From: an uncultured Prevotella sp.
GTDB taxonomy: Bacteria; Bacteroidota; Bacteroidia; Bacteroidales; Bacteroidaceae
Length of the DNA: 11,764 bases
Direction of reading: 5' to 3'
Assembly (NCBI GenBank): GCA_937892695.1
Contig: CALBJK010000043.1
Span: 1 to 11,764, forward strand
Below are positions 4,943 through 11,764 of the stretch, piece by piece. Position numbers and translations under genes: made by a program. The notes beneath the pieces are model-generated. The model saw nothing but the letters and a program-made list of their open reading frames with translations, was not told where the DNA came from and searched no databases. Positions within the stretch are counted from its first letter, which is position 1; each line of letters starts with the position of its first letter.

Positions 4943-7132
4943 TTATCTGATGAACAGAAGTTCACGATACTTAGGCAGAGTCCACAGCTCATCGCTGACG
5001 ATGAGTTCGAGTTTGTCGATGTGGTAGCGTATCTCGTCCATCTTCGGTACCACAGTGTCGTGGTAGGCTATGGCCTTCTGATGCTCGTCAGTAATCTTGT
5101 TGGCCACCTTGCGGGCGTTTACAAGTTCCTCTACGCCGGTCTCGATTATTTGGGTGCGCTCGGCAATCTCCTCGATAATTTTCTTGTTGCGCTTTGTGAG
5201 TTTGTCGGCTTCTTCCTTGTTGAAGATGTCGTAAACGCTCTGTACGTTCTTTGCCAACTGGCTCTGGTAGTGGGTGCAAACCGGGATGATGTGGTTCATC
5301 GAGAGGTCGCCGAATACGCGGGCTTCAATCTGAATGCGCTTTGTATATGTCTCCCATTTCACTTCGTTGCGGGCTTCGAGTTCTTTTTTACTCAGGACAC
5401 CGAACTCTTCGAACATCTTTATCGAATCGGGGTCGAGGTAGCGTTCAAATATCTTCGGACAAGAAGTTTCGCAGTCGAGTCCGCGCTTCTTGGCTTCTGC
5501 CACCCATTCGTCAGAGTAGCCGTTGCCTTCAAAGTGGATAGGCTTGCATACTACAATGTCCTTGCGCAGTTCGTCAATGATTGCTGACATCTTGTCTTCG
5601 CCTTTAGCGATACGTGCATCGACACGTTTCTTGAAGTCTTCGAGCGCCTCGGCCACTGCAGTGTTGAGCACAATCATAGCCGAAGCACAGTTGGCTTCGG
5701 AACCGACGGCACGGAATTCGAAACGGTTGCCGGTGAAGGCGAAGGGACTTGTACGGTTACGGTCGGTGTTGTCGATGAGCAACTCAGGTATCTCCGGAAT
5801 GTCAAGTTTAAGTCCCTGCTTTCCTGCCATGTTGAGGAGGTCCTTGCTGTCCGACTTCTCGAAGTGTTTGAGCAGGTCGGTGAGCTGGTGTCCGAGGAAC
5901 GAAGAGATTATTGCTGGAGGTGCCTCGTTGGCTCCCAGACGATGGGCGTTGCTGGCCGTCATGATGCTGGCTTTGAGCAGTCCGTTGTGCTTGTAGATAC
6001 CCATCAGCGTCTCGACGATGAATACAACGAAGCGCAGGTTGTCTTCGGCCGTCTTGCCTGGACCGTGGAGCAGTATGCCCGTATCGGTAGACAGGCTCCA
6101 GTTGTTGTGTTTGCCCGAACCGTTTATTCCGGCGAAAGGTTTCTCGTGGAGCAGTGCGCGGAAGCCGTGTTTGCGTGCTACCTTGTGCATGAGCGACATC
6201 AGCAGCATGTTGTGGTCTACGGCAAGGTTGGTCTCCTCGTAGATTGGAGCTACCTCAAATTGGTTGGGTGCAACCTCGTTGTGGCGAGTCTTGCAGGGGA
6301 TGCCCAGTTCGAGAGCCTGTATTTCGAGATCCTTCATGAAGGCCTGGACGCGTTCGGGTATTGTTCCGAAATAATGGTCGTCCATCTGCTGGTTCTTGGC
6401 AGAGTCGTGTCCCATGAGTGTGCGTCCGGTCAGAACGAGGTCGGGACGTGCCGAGTAGAGTCCTTCGTCGACGAGGAAGTATTCCTGTTCCCATCCGAGA
6501 TTGGACACAACCTTCTTGACATCGGGATAGAAATAGTGGCATACGTCTGTAGCAGCCACGTTCACGGCATGGAGGGCACGCAGCAACGGAGCCTTGTAAT
6601 CGAGAGCTTCGCCCGTATAAGAGATGAAGATTGTCGGTATGCAGAGCGTATCGTCGATGATGAATACCGGCGATGTCGGATCCCATGCCGAGTAGCCGCG
6701 AGCCTCGAAGGTGCTGCGTATGCCGCCGCTTGGGAATGAGCTTGCGTCAGGTTCCTGCTGTACAAGCAGTTTGCCGGAGAAGTCTTCGATCATTCCGCCC
6801 TTGCCATCGTGCTCGATGAAGGCGTCGTGCTTCTCGGCTGTTCCTCCGGTGAGGGGCTGGAACCAGTGCGTGTAGTGGGTCACGCCATTCTCGTCAGCCC
6901 ACTGTTTCATGCCTTTTGCCACAGCATTGGCGATGGAACGGTCGAGACGGGCACCGTTGTCAATGACATCTATGAGTTTCTCGTAGACATCACGCGGCAG
7001 GTACTTGTACATCTTGGCGCGGTTGAACACGTTCTTCGCGAAGTACTCCGACGGTCTTTCAATCGGCGTAATCACTTCCAGAGGCTTCTTCTTGAATGCC
7101 TCGGCTACAACCTCAAATCTTAAATTAGCCAT
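4943..7132 (-). CDS. glnN: Type III glutamine synthetase
   Basis: A 729-residue glutamine synthetase of the GSIII (GlnN) class, which condenses glutamate and ammonium with ATP hydrolysis in the cytoplasm. Length matches the roughly 730 residues usual for GSIII, far longer than GSI. Typical segments are FEVVAEAFKKKPLEVITP at the N-terminus, THYTHWFQPLTGGTAEKHD (85-103), the metal-site GWEQEYFL (213-220), RHNEVAPNQFEVAP (283-296) and the nucleotide/glutamate-site EKPFAGINGSGKHNNWSL (330-347). The C-terminal third is helical, lysine- and glutamate-rich, and ends KYRELLFIR. GSIII enzymes are dodecamers and lack the adenylylation control of GSI. The gene lies 81 bp downstream of dapL in the same direction. 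I see no TTTG/TAnnTTTG promoter in that gap, so it is probably read from the dapF promoter, although an unrecognised promoter is possible. Transcription likely ends at 4683-4739. Confidence 0.97.
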   Translation of the reverse strand: MANLRFEVVAEAFKKKPLEVITPIERPSEYFAKNVFNRAKMYKYLPRDVYEKLIDVIDNGARLDRSIANAVAKGMKQWADENGVTHYTHWFQPLTGGTAEKHDAFIEHDGKGGMIEDFSGKLLVQQEPDASSFPSGGIRSTFEARGYSAWDPTSPVFIIDDTLCIPTIFISYTGEALDYKAPLLRALHAVNVAATDVCHYFYPDVKKVVSNLGWEQEYFLVDEGLYSARPDLVLTGRTLMGHDSAKNQQMDDHYFGTIPERVQAFMKDLEIQALELGIPCKTRHNEVAPNQFEVAPIYEETNLAVDHNMLLMSLMHKVARKHGFRALLHEKPFAGINGSGKHNNWSLSTDTGILLHGPGKTAEDNLRFVVFIVETLMGIYKHNGLLKASIMTASNAHRLGANEAPPAIISSFLGHQLTDLLKHFEKSDSKDLLNMAGKQGLKLDIPEIPELLIDNTDRNRTSPFAFTGNRFEFRAVGSEANCASAMIVLNTAVAEALEDFKKRVDARIAKGEDKMSAIIDELRKDIVVCKPIHFEGNGYSDEWVAEAKKRGLDCETSCPKIFERYLDPDSIKMFEEFGVLSKKELEARNEVKWETYTKRIQIEARVFGDLSMNHIIPVCTHYQSQLAKNVQSVYDIFNKEEADKLTKRNKKIIEEIAERTQIIETGVEELVNARKVANKITDEHQKAIAYHDTVVPKMDEIRYHIDKLELIVSDELWTLPKYRELLFIR

Positions 7133-7213
7133 TGTTCTTGATTAATGTTGTTAATATCTGTTGTAAGAATATCTTCTTTAAAATGTTATATGTCTTTTTC
7201 TGTTAGATGTTTA

Positions 7214-8452
7214 TCATTTCTTTTTCAGCCATTTCCCGATACGTTCCATTGCTTCGAGACAGTCGTTCTTGTCGCCGAATGCGGTCAGGCGGATGTAGCC
7301 TTCGCCGCTCGGTCCGAACCCCACGCCCGGTGTACATACTATGCCGGCTCCGTAGAGCATTTCTTCGAAGAACTTCCAGCTGTCGGTTCCGTCCGGAGTC
7401 TTCACCCAAAGGTATGGGGCGTTGAGTCCGCCGTATACAGTGAATCCAAGGTCTGTCAGTGCCTTGTACATGGTGTGTGCGTTGTTCATGTAGTAGTCGA
7501 CAGTGGCGCGTATCTGCTTTTTGCCTTCCGGTGTGTAAATGGCTTCGGCTCCCCGCTGGCTGATGTAGCTTGTCCCGTTGAACTTGGTGCACTGTCGGCG
7601 ATCCCACAGATGGTTCAGACCTACTCGCTTGTTGCCATCAAGAGTGGCGGCGGTTAATTCCTTCGGTATGATGGTGTAGCCGCAGCGAACACCGGTGAAT
7701 CCGGCTGTCTTAGAGTAGCTGTGGAACTCAATGGCCACGTTGCGTGCTCCTTTAATCTCGTATATGGAGTGGGGTATGTTCTTGTCGCGGATGTATGCCT
7801 CGTATGCGGCATCGTAGAGGATGAGTGTGTCGTTCTTGATGGCATAGTCAATCCATTTCTGCAGTTCGGAGGCGGTGAGTACAGTGCCTGTCGGGTTGTT
7901 GGGGTAGCACAGATATATCATGTCGACGCGGTGGTCGGGAATCTGCGGCACGAAGTTGTTCTCGGCTGTACAGGGCAGATATGTGACATTTGTCCATTTG
8001 CCGTTTTCCAGTGTTCCGGCTCGTCCGCACATCACGTTTGAGTCTATGTAGACAGGGTATACCGGGTCGGTTATGCCGACACTGTTGTCCCAGCGCACGA
8101 TGTCGCCGATGTTGCCAGTGTCGCTCTTGGCTCCGTCATTGACGAACACCTCGTCCATGTCGAGATGAATGCCGCGCGGCTCAAAGTCGTTCTTAATGAT
8201 AGCTTCGCGCAGGAAGTCGTAGCCATGTTCGGGTCCGTAGCCGCGGAATGTCTCTTTCACGGCCATTTCGTCGACGGCCTTGTGCATGGCTTCGATCACT
8301 GCCGGGGCAAGCGGCTGTGTCACGTCGCCTATGCCGAGACTGATGACACGTATTTCGGGATGGGATACCTTGAAGGCTTTCACCTTTTTGGCAATGTCGG
8401 CAAAGAGGTAATTGTCCGACAATTTCAGATAATGCTCATTTACTAATGCCAT
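7214..8452 (-). CDS. dapL: LL-diaminopimelate aminotransferase
   Basis: A 412-residue fold-type I, PLP-dependent aminotransferase (EC 2.6.1.83). It converts tetrahydrodipicolinate straight to LL-2,6-diaminopimelate with glutamate as amino donor, bypassing the succinylase or acetylase steps. Visible signatures are NEHYLKLSDNYLFADIAKKV at the N-terminus, SLGIGDVTQPL (38-48), FRGYGPEHGYDFLREAI (69-85), the PNNPTG turn (184-189), YDAAYEAY (213-220), and HSYSKTAGFTGVRCGY (244-259) with K248 as the PLP lysine. Length is the usual one of about 410. I start at ATG 8452 (MALVNEHY), as in relatives. An in-frame ATG at 8500 would add a basic 16-residue tail encoded by a tandem duplication and overlap dapF. 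It lies 44 bp after dapF and 81 bp before glnN, so a shared transcript is likely. Confidence 0.96.
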   Translation of the reverse strand: MALVNEHYLKLSDNYLFADIAKKVKAFKVSHPEIRVISLGIGDVTQPLAPAVIEAMHKAVDEMAVKETFRGYGPEHGYDFLREAIIKNDFEPRGIHLDMDEVFVNDGAKSDTGNIGDIVRWDNSVGITDPVYPVYIDSNVMCGRAGTLENGKWTNVTYLPCTAENNFVPQIPDHRVDMIYLCYPNNPTGTVLTASELQKWIDYAIKNDTLILYDAAYEAYIRDKNIPHSIYEIKGARNVAIEFHSYSKTAGFTGVRCGYTIIPKELTAATLDGNKRVGLNHLWDRRQCTKFNGTSYISQRGAEAIYTPEGKKQIRATVDYYMNNAHTMYKALTDLGFTVYGGLNAPYLWVKTPDGTDSWKFFEEMLYGAGIVCTPGVGFGPSGEGYIRLTAFGDKNDCLEAMERIGKWLKKK

Positions 8453-8453
8453 A

Positions 8454-8486
8454 TTATTTGTTGTCTTTTTTATTGGTTGTCTTTTT
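8454..8486. repeat. 16-bp tandem duplication in the dapF-dapL junction
   Basis: On the plus strand ATTTGTTGTCTTTTT (8456-8470) is repeated with one change as ATTGGTTGTCTTTTT (8472-8486), a period of 16 bp. As read in the mRNA (minus strand) the unit is AAAAAGACAAC(C/A)AAT, ending a few bases before the dapL ATG. It occupies most of the 44-bp intercistronic gap and creates the spurious in-frame upstream extension of dapL. It may duplicate an A-rich translation-enhancing leader. Confidence 0.6.
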
Positions 8487-8496
8487 CTTCGGCGTT

Positions 8497-9342
8497 TCAT
8501 GGTTCGGCTTCGCCCTCAAAGACGAAGGCTGCAGGGCCTGTCATGTAGACATGGCCGTCATCCTTGCTCCATTCTATGTGCAGCGTTCCTCCGTCCATCA
8601 CGATTGCCGATTCGCGTCCGGCACGTCCTGTAGAGGCTGCCGCTACGGCTGTGGCACACGCTCCGGTGCCGCATGCCATGGTTATGCCGCTGCCACGTTC
8701 CCATACGCGGGTACGGATGGTGCCGTCGGGACGTATCTGGGCAAACTCGATGTTGCAACGCTCCGGAAATGCCTTGTCGCGCTCCATCACGCGGCCGTAA
8801 CGGGCTATGTCGAGACTGCCGATGTCGTCGACGAAGGTGACGAAGTGGGGGTTGCCCATTGATACGAACGTACCGCGAAAGTCGCGTCCTTCTGCATTTA
8901 ATGTGTCTCCGCACTTCTCGTCGTACTGCCCGGCTACGGCAAAACGAGGTGCGAGCATGTCTACGGTGACGCTTTCCACCTTGTCGGTCGAGGGGTTGAC
9001 ATGCAGGTCGAGTTCCTTTACCCCCGACAGTGTTTCAAGCCGTATCTTGCGCTTGTCGGTCAGTTTTTTTTCGTAGAGGTACTTGCCTATACAGCGCGAT
9101 GCGTTGCCGCACATCATGGCTTCGGAACCGTCGGCGTTGAAAATGCGCATAGAGTAGTCGGCATCGGTGCCTTCGGTCGGCTTGCCTATCAGAACAAGCC
9201 CGTCGCTGCCAATACCGGTATGGCGTGCGCTCCATTTGAAAGCCGTAGCTTCGGGGTCGTCCAGTTTGAATAATAAAGTGTTGACGTAGATATAATCGTT
9301 GCCTGCGCCTTGCATTTTCGTGAATCTGACAGTCCTTGCCAT
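8497..9342 (-). CDS. dapF: Diaminopimelate epimerase
   Basis: A 281-residue cofactor-independent epimerase (EC 5.1.1.7) that converts LL- to meso-diaminopimelate, the precursor of lysine and the cross-linking residue of peptidoglycan. Both active-site cysteines are present in their expected settings: MMCGNASRC (C78) and ITMACGTGACATA (C224). Other family segments are TKMQGAGNDYIYV (8-20), GSDGLVLIG (45-53), GNPHFVTFVDD (163-173) and RVWERGSG (212-219). Length is typical. The start MARTVRFTKMQGAGND fits the family. It is the first gene of the dapF-dapL-glnN unit, with a consensus promoter about 50 bp upstream; pairing it with dapL puts two successive steps of the pathway together. Confidence 0.96.
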   Translation of the reverse strand: MARTVRFTKMQGAGNDYIYVNTLLFKLDDPEATAFKWSARHTGIGSDGLVLIGKPTEGTDADYSMRIFNADGSEAMMCGNASRCIGKYLYEKKLTDKRKIRLETLSGVKELDLHVNPSTDKVESVTVDMLAPRFAVAGQYDEKCGDTLNAEGRDFRGTFVSMGNPHFVTFVDDIGSLDIARYGRVMERDKAFPERCNIEFAQIRPDGTIRTRVWERGSGITMACGTGACATAVAAASTGRAGRESAIVMDGGTLHIEWSKDDGHVYMTGPAAFVFEGEAEP

Positions 9343-9391
9343 TTTGCTATCTATTTTCTCTTTTAGTTTTCAACTGTTTTGAATTTCTCTG

Positions 9392-9422
9392 CAAATATAC
9401 AACGTTTTGCGAAACTGACAAA
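9392..9422 (-). promoter_or_regulatory. Promoter of the dapF-dapL-glnN unit
   Basis: On the minus strand: TTTG (9422-9419), 19-bp spacer, TATATTTG (9399-9392), an exact Bacteroidetes consensus. Transcription would begin near 9385, leaving a leader of about 43 nt before the dapF ATG. Confidence 0.75.
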
Positions 9423-9526
9423 TATTTTCATAGCAAAATAATTGCATATTTTTGTAAAGGTTACATAATGTGTTAAATAAGTCTGCTAAAATTGCAGATA
9501 GTAACTGTCTGGTATGTGTTTTGGTG

Positions 9527-9534
9527 CAAAAGTA
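9527..9534 (-). promoter_or_regulatory. Possible second, upstream -7 element for dapF
   Basis: The minus strand reads TACTTTTG, matching TAnnTTTG. The -33 box would be TTTC (9556-9553) with an 18-bp spacer, one mismatch and slightly short. If used, it gives a leader of about 180 nt containing the hairpin at 9482-9498. Confidence 0.25.
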
Positions 9535-9574
9535 AAACTGAAGCTGATTCCTGAAAATAAAATGTACTCTTTGT

Positions 9575-9606
9575 CTTGTGCGGTTTGTCGTTTTGTTATA
9601 ACTTTG
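9575..9606 (+). promoter_or_regulatory. Promoter of glnK-amtB
   Basis: TAACTTTG at 9599-9606 matches the -7 consensus exactly. CTTG at 9575-9578 is a 3-of-4 match to -33 TTTG with a 20-bp spacer. Transcription would start near 9613, about 50 nt before the glnK ATG. The weak -33 box could reflect a need for an activator. Confidence 0.6.
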
Positions 9607-9664
9607 CACTCGAAACGGCGCATTGTGTTGTAATTTGCTTATTTAATATATAATAAAGAAAGTT

Positions 9665-10021
9665 ATGAAGAAAATTGAGGCTATCATCCGTAAGTCAAGA
9701 TTCGAGGATGTGAAGCAGGCTCTTCTTGCTGCCGACATCGAGTGGTTCTCCTACTACGACGTGCGTGGCATAGGCAAGATGCGGCAGGGACGTATCTATC
9801 GTGGCGTGGCATACGACACCAGCTCGATAGAGCGCACTCTCGTTTCGCTCGTGGTAAGAGAAAAAAACGTAGAACGTGCAATTCAGGCAATACTGGGAGC
9901 GGCACAGACCGGAGAAATAGGCGACGGACGCATATTCGTCATTCCTGTTGCGGATGCTGTGCGCATACGTACCGGCGAGCGTGGCGACATAGCCTTGTAC
10001 AATGCCGAACAAGAACAGTGA
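9665..10021 (+). CDS. glnK: PII nitrogen-regulatory signal protein
   Basis: A 118-residue PII protein, a trimeric cytoplasmic sensor of ATP/ADP and 2-oxoglutarate. The N-terminus MKKIEAIIRKSRFEDVKQAL and the C-terminal signature GEIGDGRIFVIPVADAVRIR are unmistakable. The T-loop region (37-55) reads GKMRQGRIYRGVAYDTSSI. By my alignment it is one residue shorter than in E. coli GlnB, keeps a tyrosine at 50 in the position of uridylylated Tyr51, but does not place a glutamine at the Gln39 position used for 2-oxoglutarate binding. Position 89 is Arg where E. coli has Lys90. Direct linkage to amtB (80-bp gap, no promoter seen between) makes GlnK the best name: it should dock on AmtB and block it when nitrogen is plentiful. 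Whether a uridylylating enzyme exists in this organism is not shown here. Confidence 0.95.
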   Translation: MKKIEAIIRKSRFEDVKQALLAADIEWFSYYDVRGIGKMRQGRIYRGVAYDTSSIERTLVSLVVREKNVERAIQAILGAAQTGEIGDGRIFVIPVADAVRIRTGERGDIALYNAEQEQ

Positions 10022-10101
10022 CGGAACGGCATCACGATGATATGCGACAGGGTTTGTCGGCAATCGAAATCGGAAAATAATGTAAACCAAAAAATAACAC
10101 G

Positions 10102-11463
10102 ATGAACAAAATGAAGAAATACTCAAGATACAGTATTGTGGCTGTCCGGTCTTTGTGGGCGGCTGCTCTTTTTCTTATTTCCACTGCCGGCGCAAGAGCC
10201 GCCGACGTAGCCGGCCCGTCTCTTGATACAGGCAACACAGCCTGGATGATTGTGGCTACGGTGCTCGTGCTGCTTATGAGCATTCCCGGCATAGCCTTGT
10301 TCTACGGCGGACTTGTCAGGCAGAAAAACGTTCTGAGCGTAGTGATGCAGACCATGCTTATTGTCGGTGTGGTGAGCATACTGTGGGTGGCATTTGGCTA
10401 CAGCTGGGTGTTCGGCACCGGTTTCAGAGATTCGGGTAACCCTCTTTGGGGCATAATGGGCGGAACGGACAAGCTCTTCCTTTGCGGCATTTCGCCGTCT
10501 TCGCTTACAACAGGCAACATACCCGAGCTGACATTTGTCATGTTCCAGTGCATGTTTGCACTCATCACTCCGGCTCTGATTCTTGGCGCGTTCGCCGAAC
10601 GCATCAAGTTTAAAGGCTATATGGTGTTCATAGTCCTTTGGGTGGTTCTGGCCTATTTCCCCATGGCTCACTGGGTATGGGGCGGCGGTTTCCTGCAGCA
10701 GATGGGGGCAATCGACTTTGCCGGAGGCACGGTAGTGCATGTCAATGCCGGAATATCGGCTCTGGTGGTAGCTGTGATGATAGGCCGCCGCGAAGACTTC
10801 AAGAAGGGCCGTCCGGTTGTGCCCCACAATGTGCCGCTTGTGTTCATGGGCATGTCGTTCCTGTGGCTGGGGTGGTTCGGGTTCAATGCAGGTAGCGGTC
10901 TGGCTGCCGACGGCATCGCTGCCAATGCTTTTCTGGTCACCCATGTGGCTACGGCTGTTGCGGCTGTGACATGGATGGCCGTCGACTGGATTGTGAACAA
11001 GAAGCCTACCACGGTAGGGGCATGTACAGGAGCTGTGTCGGGACTTGTGGCTATAACTCCTGCCGCAGGGTCGGCCGACTTGCTCGGGGCGTTTGCCATT
11101 GGATTCATTACACCGTTGGTGTGCTTCTTTATGGTGGCTGTGGTGAAGCACAGACTGCAGTATGACGACGCTCTTGACGCATTCGGAGTGCATGGTGTGG
11201 GCGGAATGATAGGTTCGATCCTCACCGGAGTATTTGCCACACGCTTTGTTACCGGCCCAGAGGGTGTGCAGGGCGCACTCTACGGCGACTGGCATCAGCT
11301 CTGGATACAGCTTTTTGCCACAGCCGTATCGGTTGTGTTCAGTGCTGCGGTGACATTCGTTCTCTACAAGATAGTCGACTCGACGATAGGGATGCGCGTC
11401 GAACACCGGGTAGAAGAAGAGGGTCTCGACATCTACGAGCACGGCGAGTCGGCCTACAACTGA
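10102..11463 (+). CDS. amtB: Ammonium channel/transporter AmtB
   Basis: A 453-residue inner-membrane ammonium channel of the Amt/MEP/Rh family, expected to form trimers. Residues 1-33 look like a signal peptide cut after ARA, followed by eleven membrane helices. Landmarks by comparison with E. coli AmtB are SIPGIALFYGGLVRQKNVLS (60-79), gate Phe F152 within FQCMFA, W193 in HWVWGGG, D205 in IDFAGG, the pore twin histidines H213 (VVHVNAG) and H364 (FGVHGVGG), and F261 and S265 in WFGFNAGS. The cytoplasmic tail EEEGLDIYEHGESAYN is the conserved PII-interacting end. All functional residues appear intact. ATG 10111, three codons later, is an alternative start. It is co-transcribed with glnK and terminated at 11590-11636. 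Confidence 0.97.
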   Translation: MNKMKKYSRYSIVAVRSLWAAALFLISTAGARAADVAGPSLDTGNTAWMIVATVLVLLMSIPGIALFYGGLVRQKNVLSVVMQTMLIVGVVSILWVAFGYSWVFGTGFRDSGNPLWGIMGGTDKLFLCGISPSSLTTGNIPELTFVMFQCMFALITPALILGAFAERIKFKGYMVFIVLWVVLAYFPMAHWVWGGGFLQQMGAIDFAGGTVVHVNAGISALVVAVMIGRREDFKKGRPVVPHNVPLVFMGMSFLWLGWFGFNAGSGLAADGIAANAFLVTHVATAVAAVTWMAVDWIVNKKPTTVGACTGAVSGLVAITPAAGSADLLGAFAIGFITPLVCFFMVAVVKHRLQYDDALDAFGVHGVGGMIGSILTGVFATRFVTGPEGVQGALYGDWHQLWIQLFATAVSVVFSAAVTFVLYKIVDSTIGMRVEHRVEEEGLDIYEHGESAYN

Positions 11464-11589
11464 TTAATCCCGTGAGCAGATGCCCACTGTATAAGTAAAG
11501 GTGCAGGATATCTGTGGAGGCGGAAATACTTTATTTTATCTTCCCGTTATACCTTATTATAATGTAGGGTCAAAGTACGAATACGCATG

Positions 11590-11636
11590 CAAGGGTGGTT
11601 CGGTGTTTTTTTATTCCGTTCCGCCCTTGTTTTTTT
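11590..11636 (+). terminator. Rho-independent terminator after amtB
   Basis: CAAGGGTGG (11590-11598) pairs with CCGCCCTTG (11621-11629) through one G-T wobble. A TT/TT internal bulge is followed by CGG/CCG, with a T-rich loop. Seven T residues follow at 11630-11636. It lies about 127 bp past the amtB stop. The stretch between holds no gene that I can see. Confidence 0.8.
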
Positions 11637-11764
11637 GTATCAATACTTGACACGGAATATGGAGGTTCCGATTTGTAAGCAGGTCTGCCGGTTTTGGCCT
11701 ATTTATAACCGTGTCCTGATACAGATTTACTTTACACGCTTTTAACAAAAAAACGAGTAAAGAA
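11637..11764 (+). other. Probable leader region of a gene beyond the right edge
   Basis: No coding frame is evident. An inverted repeat GACACGG (11649-11655) / CCGTGTC (11709-11715) is extended outward by TATCA (11638-11642) / TGATA (11717-11721). This could fold the intervening 53 bases into a structured leader, or mark protein sites. The end of the window (…AACAAAAAAACGAGTAAAGAA) is A-rich, as found just before start codons in this genome. No complete consensus promoter or known riboswitch was recognised. Confidence 0.35.

Larger units (their letters stand above)
9343..9664. other. Divergent control region between dapF-dapL-glnN and glnK-amtB
   Basis: The 322 bp are AT-rich and non-coding. 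They hold a consensus promoter for each direction (9392-9422 minus, 9575-9606 plus), a possible second minus promoter (9527-9534), and a small hairpin TCTGC-N7-GCAGA at 9482-9498. That hairpin is nested inside GTTAC (9460-9464) and GTAAC (9501-9505). No sigma-54 box (TGGCAC-N5-TTGC) was seen. Because both flanking units serve ammonium assimilation, this is the likely site of nitrogen-responsive control, but no known operator was recognised. Confidence 0.6.

Noticed and set aside
4766..5587. Long open frame on the plus strand antisense to glnN (also 5864-6739 and similar frames)
   Set aside because: They lie almost wholly opposite an unmistakable glnN. Their composition is that of antisense shadows, with no recognisable domain or start context.
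8453..8500. Upstream 16-residue extension of DapL beginning at 8500
   Set aside because: Known DapL proteins start with the MALVNEHY-type sequence, and the extra residues are encoded by a tandem-duplicated A-rich leader.
9343..9664. Sigma-54 promoter for the nitrogen genes
   Set aside because: I looked for TGGCAC-N5-TTGC on both strands and did not find it, whereas consensus Bacteroidetes promoters are present.
10123..11442. 439-codon open frame antisense to amtB
   Set aside because: It mirrors the whole amtB gene. It is rich in His, Cys and Arg with no domain logic, a by-product of codon use on the other strand.
11647..11652. TTGACA as a sigma-70 type -35 box
   Set aside because: There is no TATAAT-like partner at 16-18 bp, and this lineage uses a different promoter consensus.

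Overview
The window reads as a chromosomal segment of a Bacteroidales bacterium (Bacteroides/Prevotella-type). Four lines of evidence support this. Several gene starts are preceded by the Bacteroidetes promoter pattern TTTG-N19-21-TAnnTTTG rather than -35/-10 boxes. Start codons lack Shine-Dalgarno sequences and have A-rich leaders. A type III glutamine synthetase (GlnN) is present. Lysine synthesis uses the DapL aminotransferase route. By eye the coding DNA is about half G+C and the intergenic DNA is clearly AT-rich. Genus cannot be fixed from sequence reading alone.

Layout. 1-56: the first codons, minus strand, of a gene that runs off the left edge and resembles DinD/BRO-N proteins. 57-1044: almost 1 kb without a convincing gene but unusually rich in palindromes and inverted repeats, including a composite three-copy repeat at 631-725. 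1045-1578 (+): a SpoU/TrmH-type RNA methyltransferase. 1594-4010 (-): a two-gene surface-polysaccharide operon, flippase then family 2 glycosyltransferase, coupled by an ATGA overlap. 4210-4641 (+): a META/HslJ-like lipoprotein, transcribed divergently from the flippase out of a compact back-to-back promoter pair, and ending at a very strong hairpin (4683-4739). 4943-9342 (-): glnN, dapL and dapF, reading in the order dapF-dapL-glnN from a consensus promoter at 9392-9422. 9665-11463 (+): a PII signal protein and an AmtB ammonium channel, followed by a terminator at 11590-11636 and the probable leader of a gene beyond the right edge.

The right half forms a nitrogen-assimilation block. AmtB brings in ammonium and PII gates it. 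GlnN fixes ammonium into glutamine. DapL and DapF turn tetrahydrodipicolinate into meso-diaminopimelate with glutamate as amino donor, for lysine and peptidoglycan. The two transcription units diverge from one 322-bp control region (9343-9664).

I found no CRISPR array, tRNA, rRNA, transposase or clearly new multi-gene system. The most unusual material is non-coding: the palindrome cluster at 100-725, a motif shared between the composite repeat and the terminator hairpin near 4700, a 13-16 nt leader motif occurring three times, and a 16-bp tandem duplication at the dapF-dapL junction.
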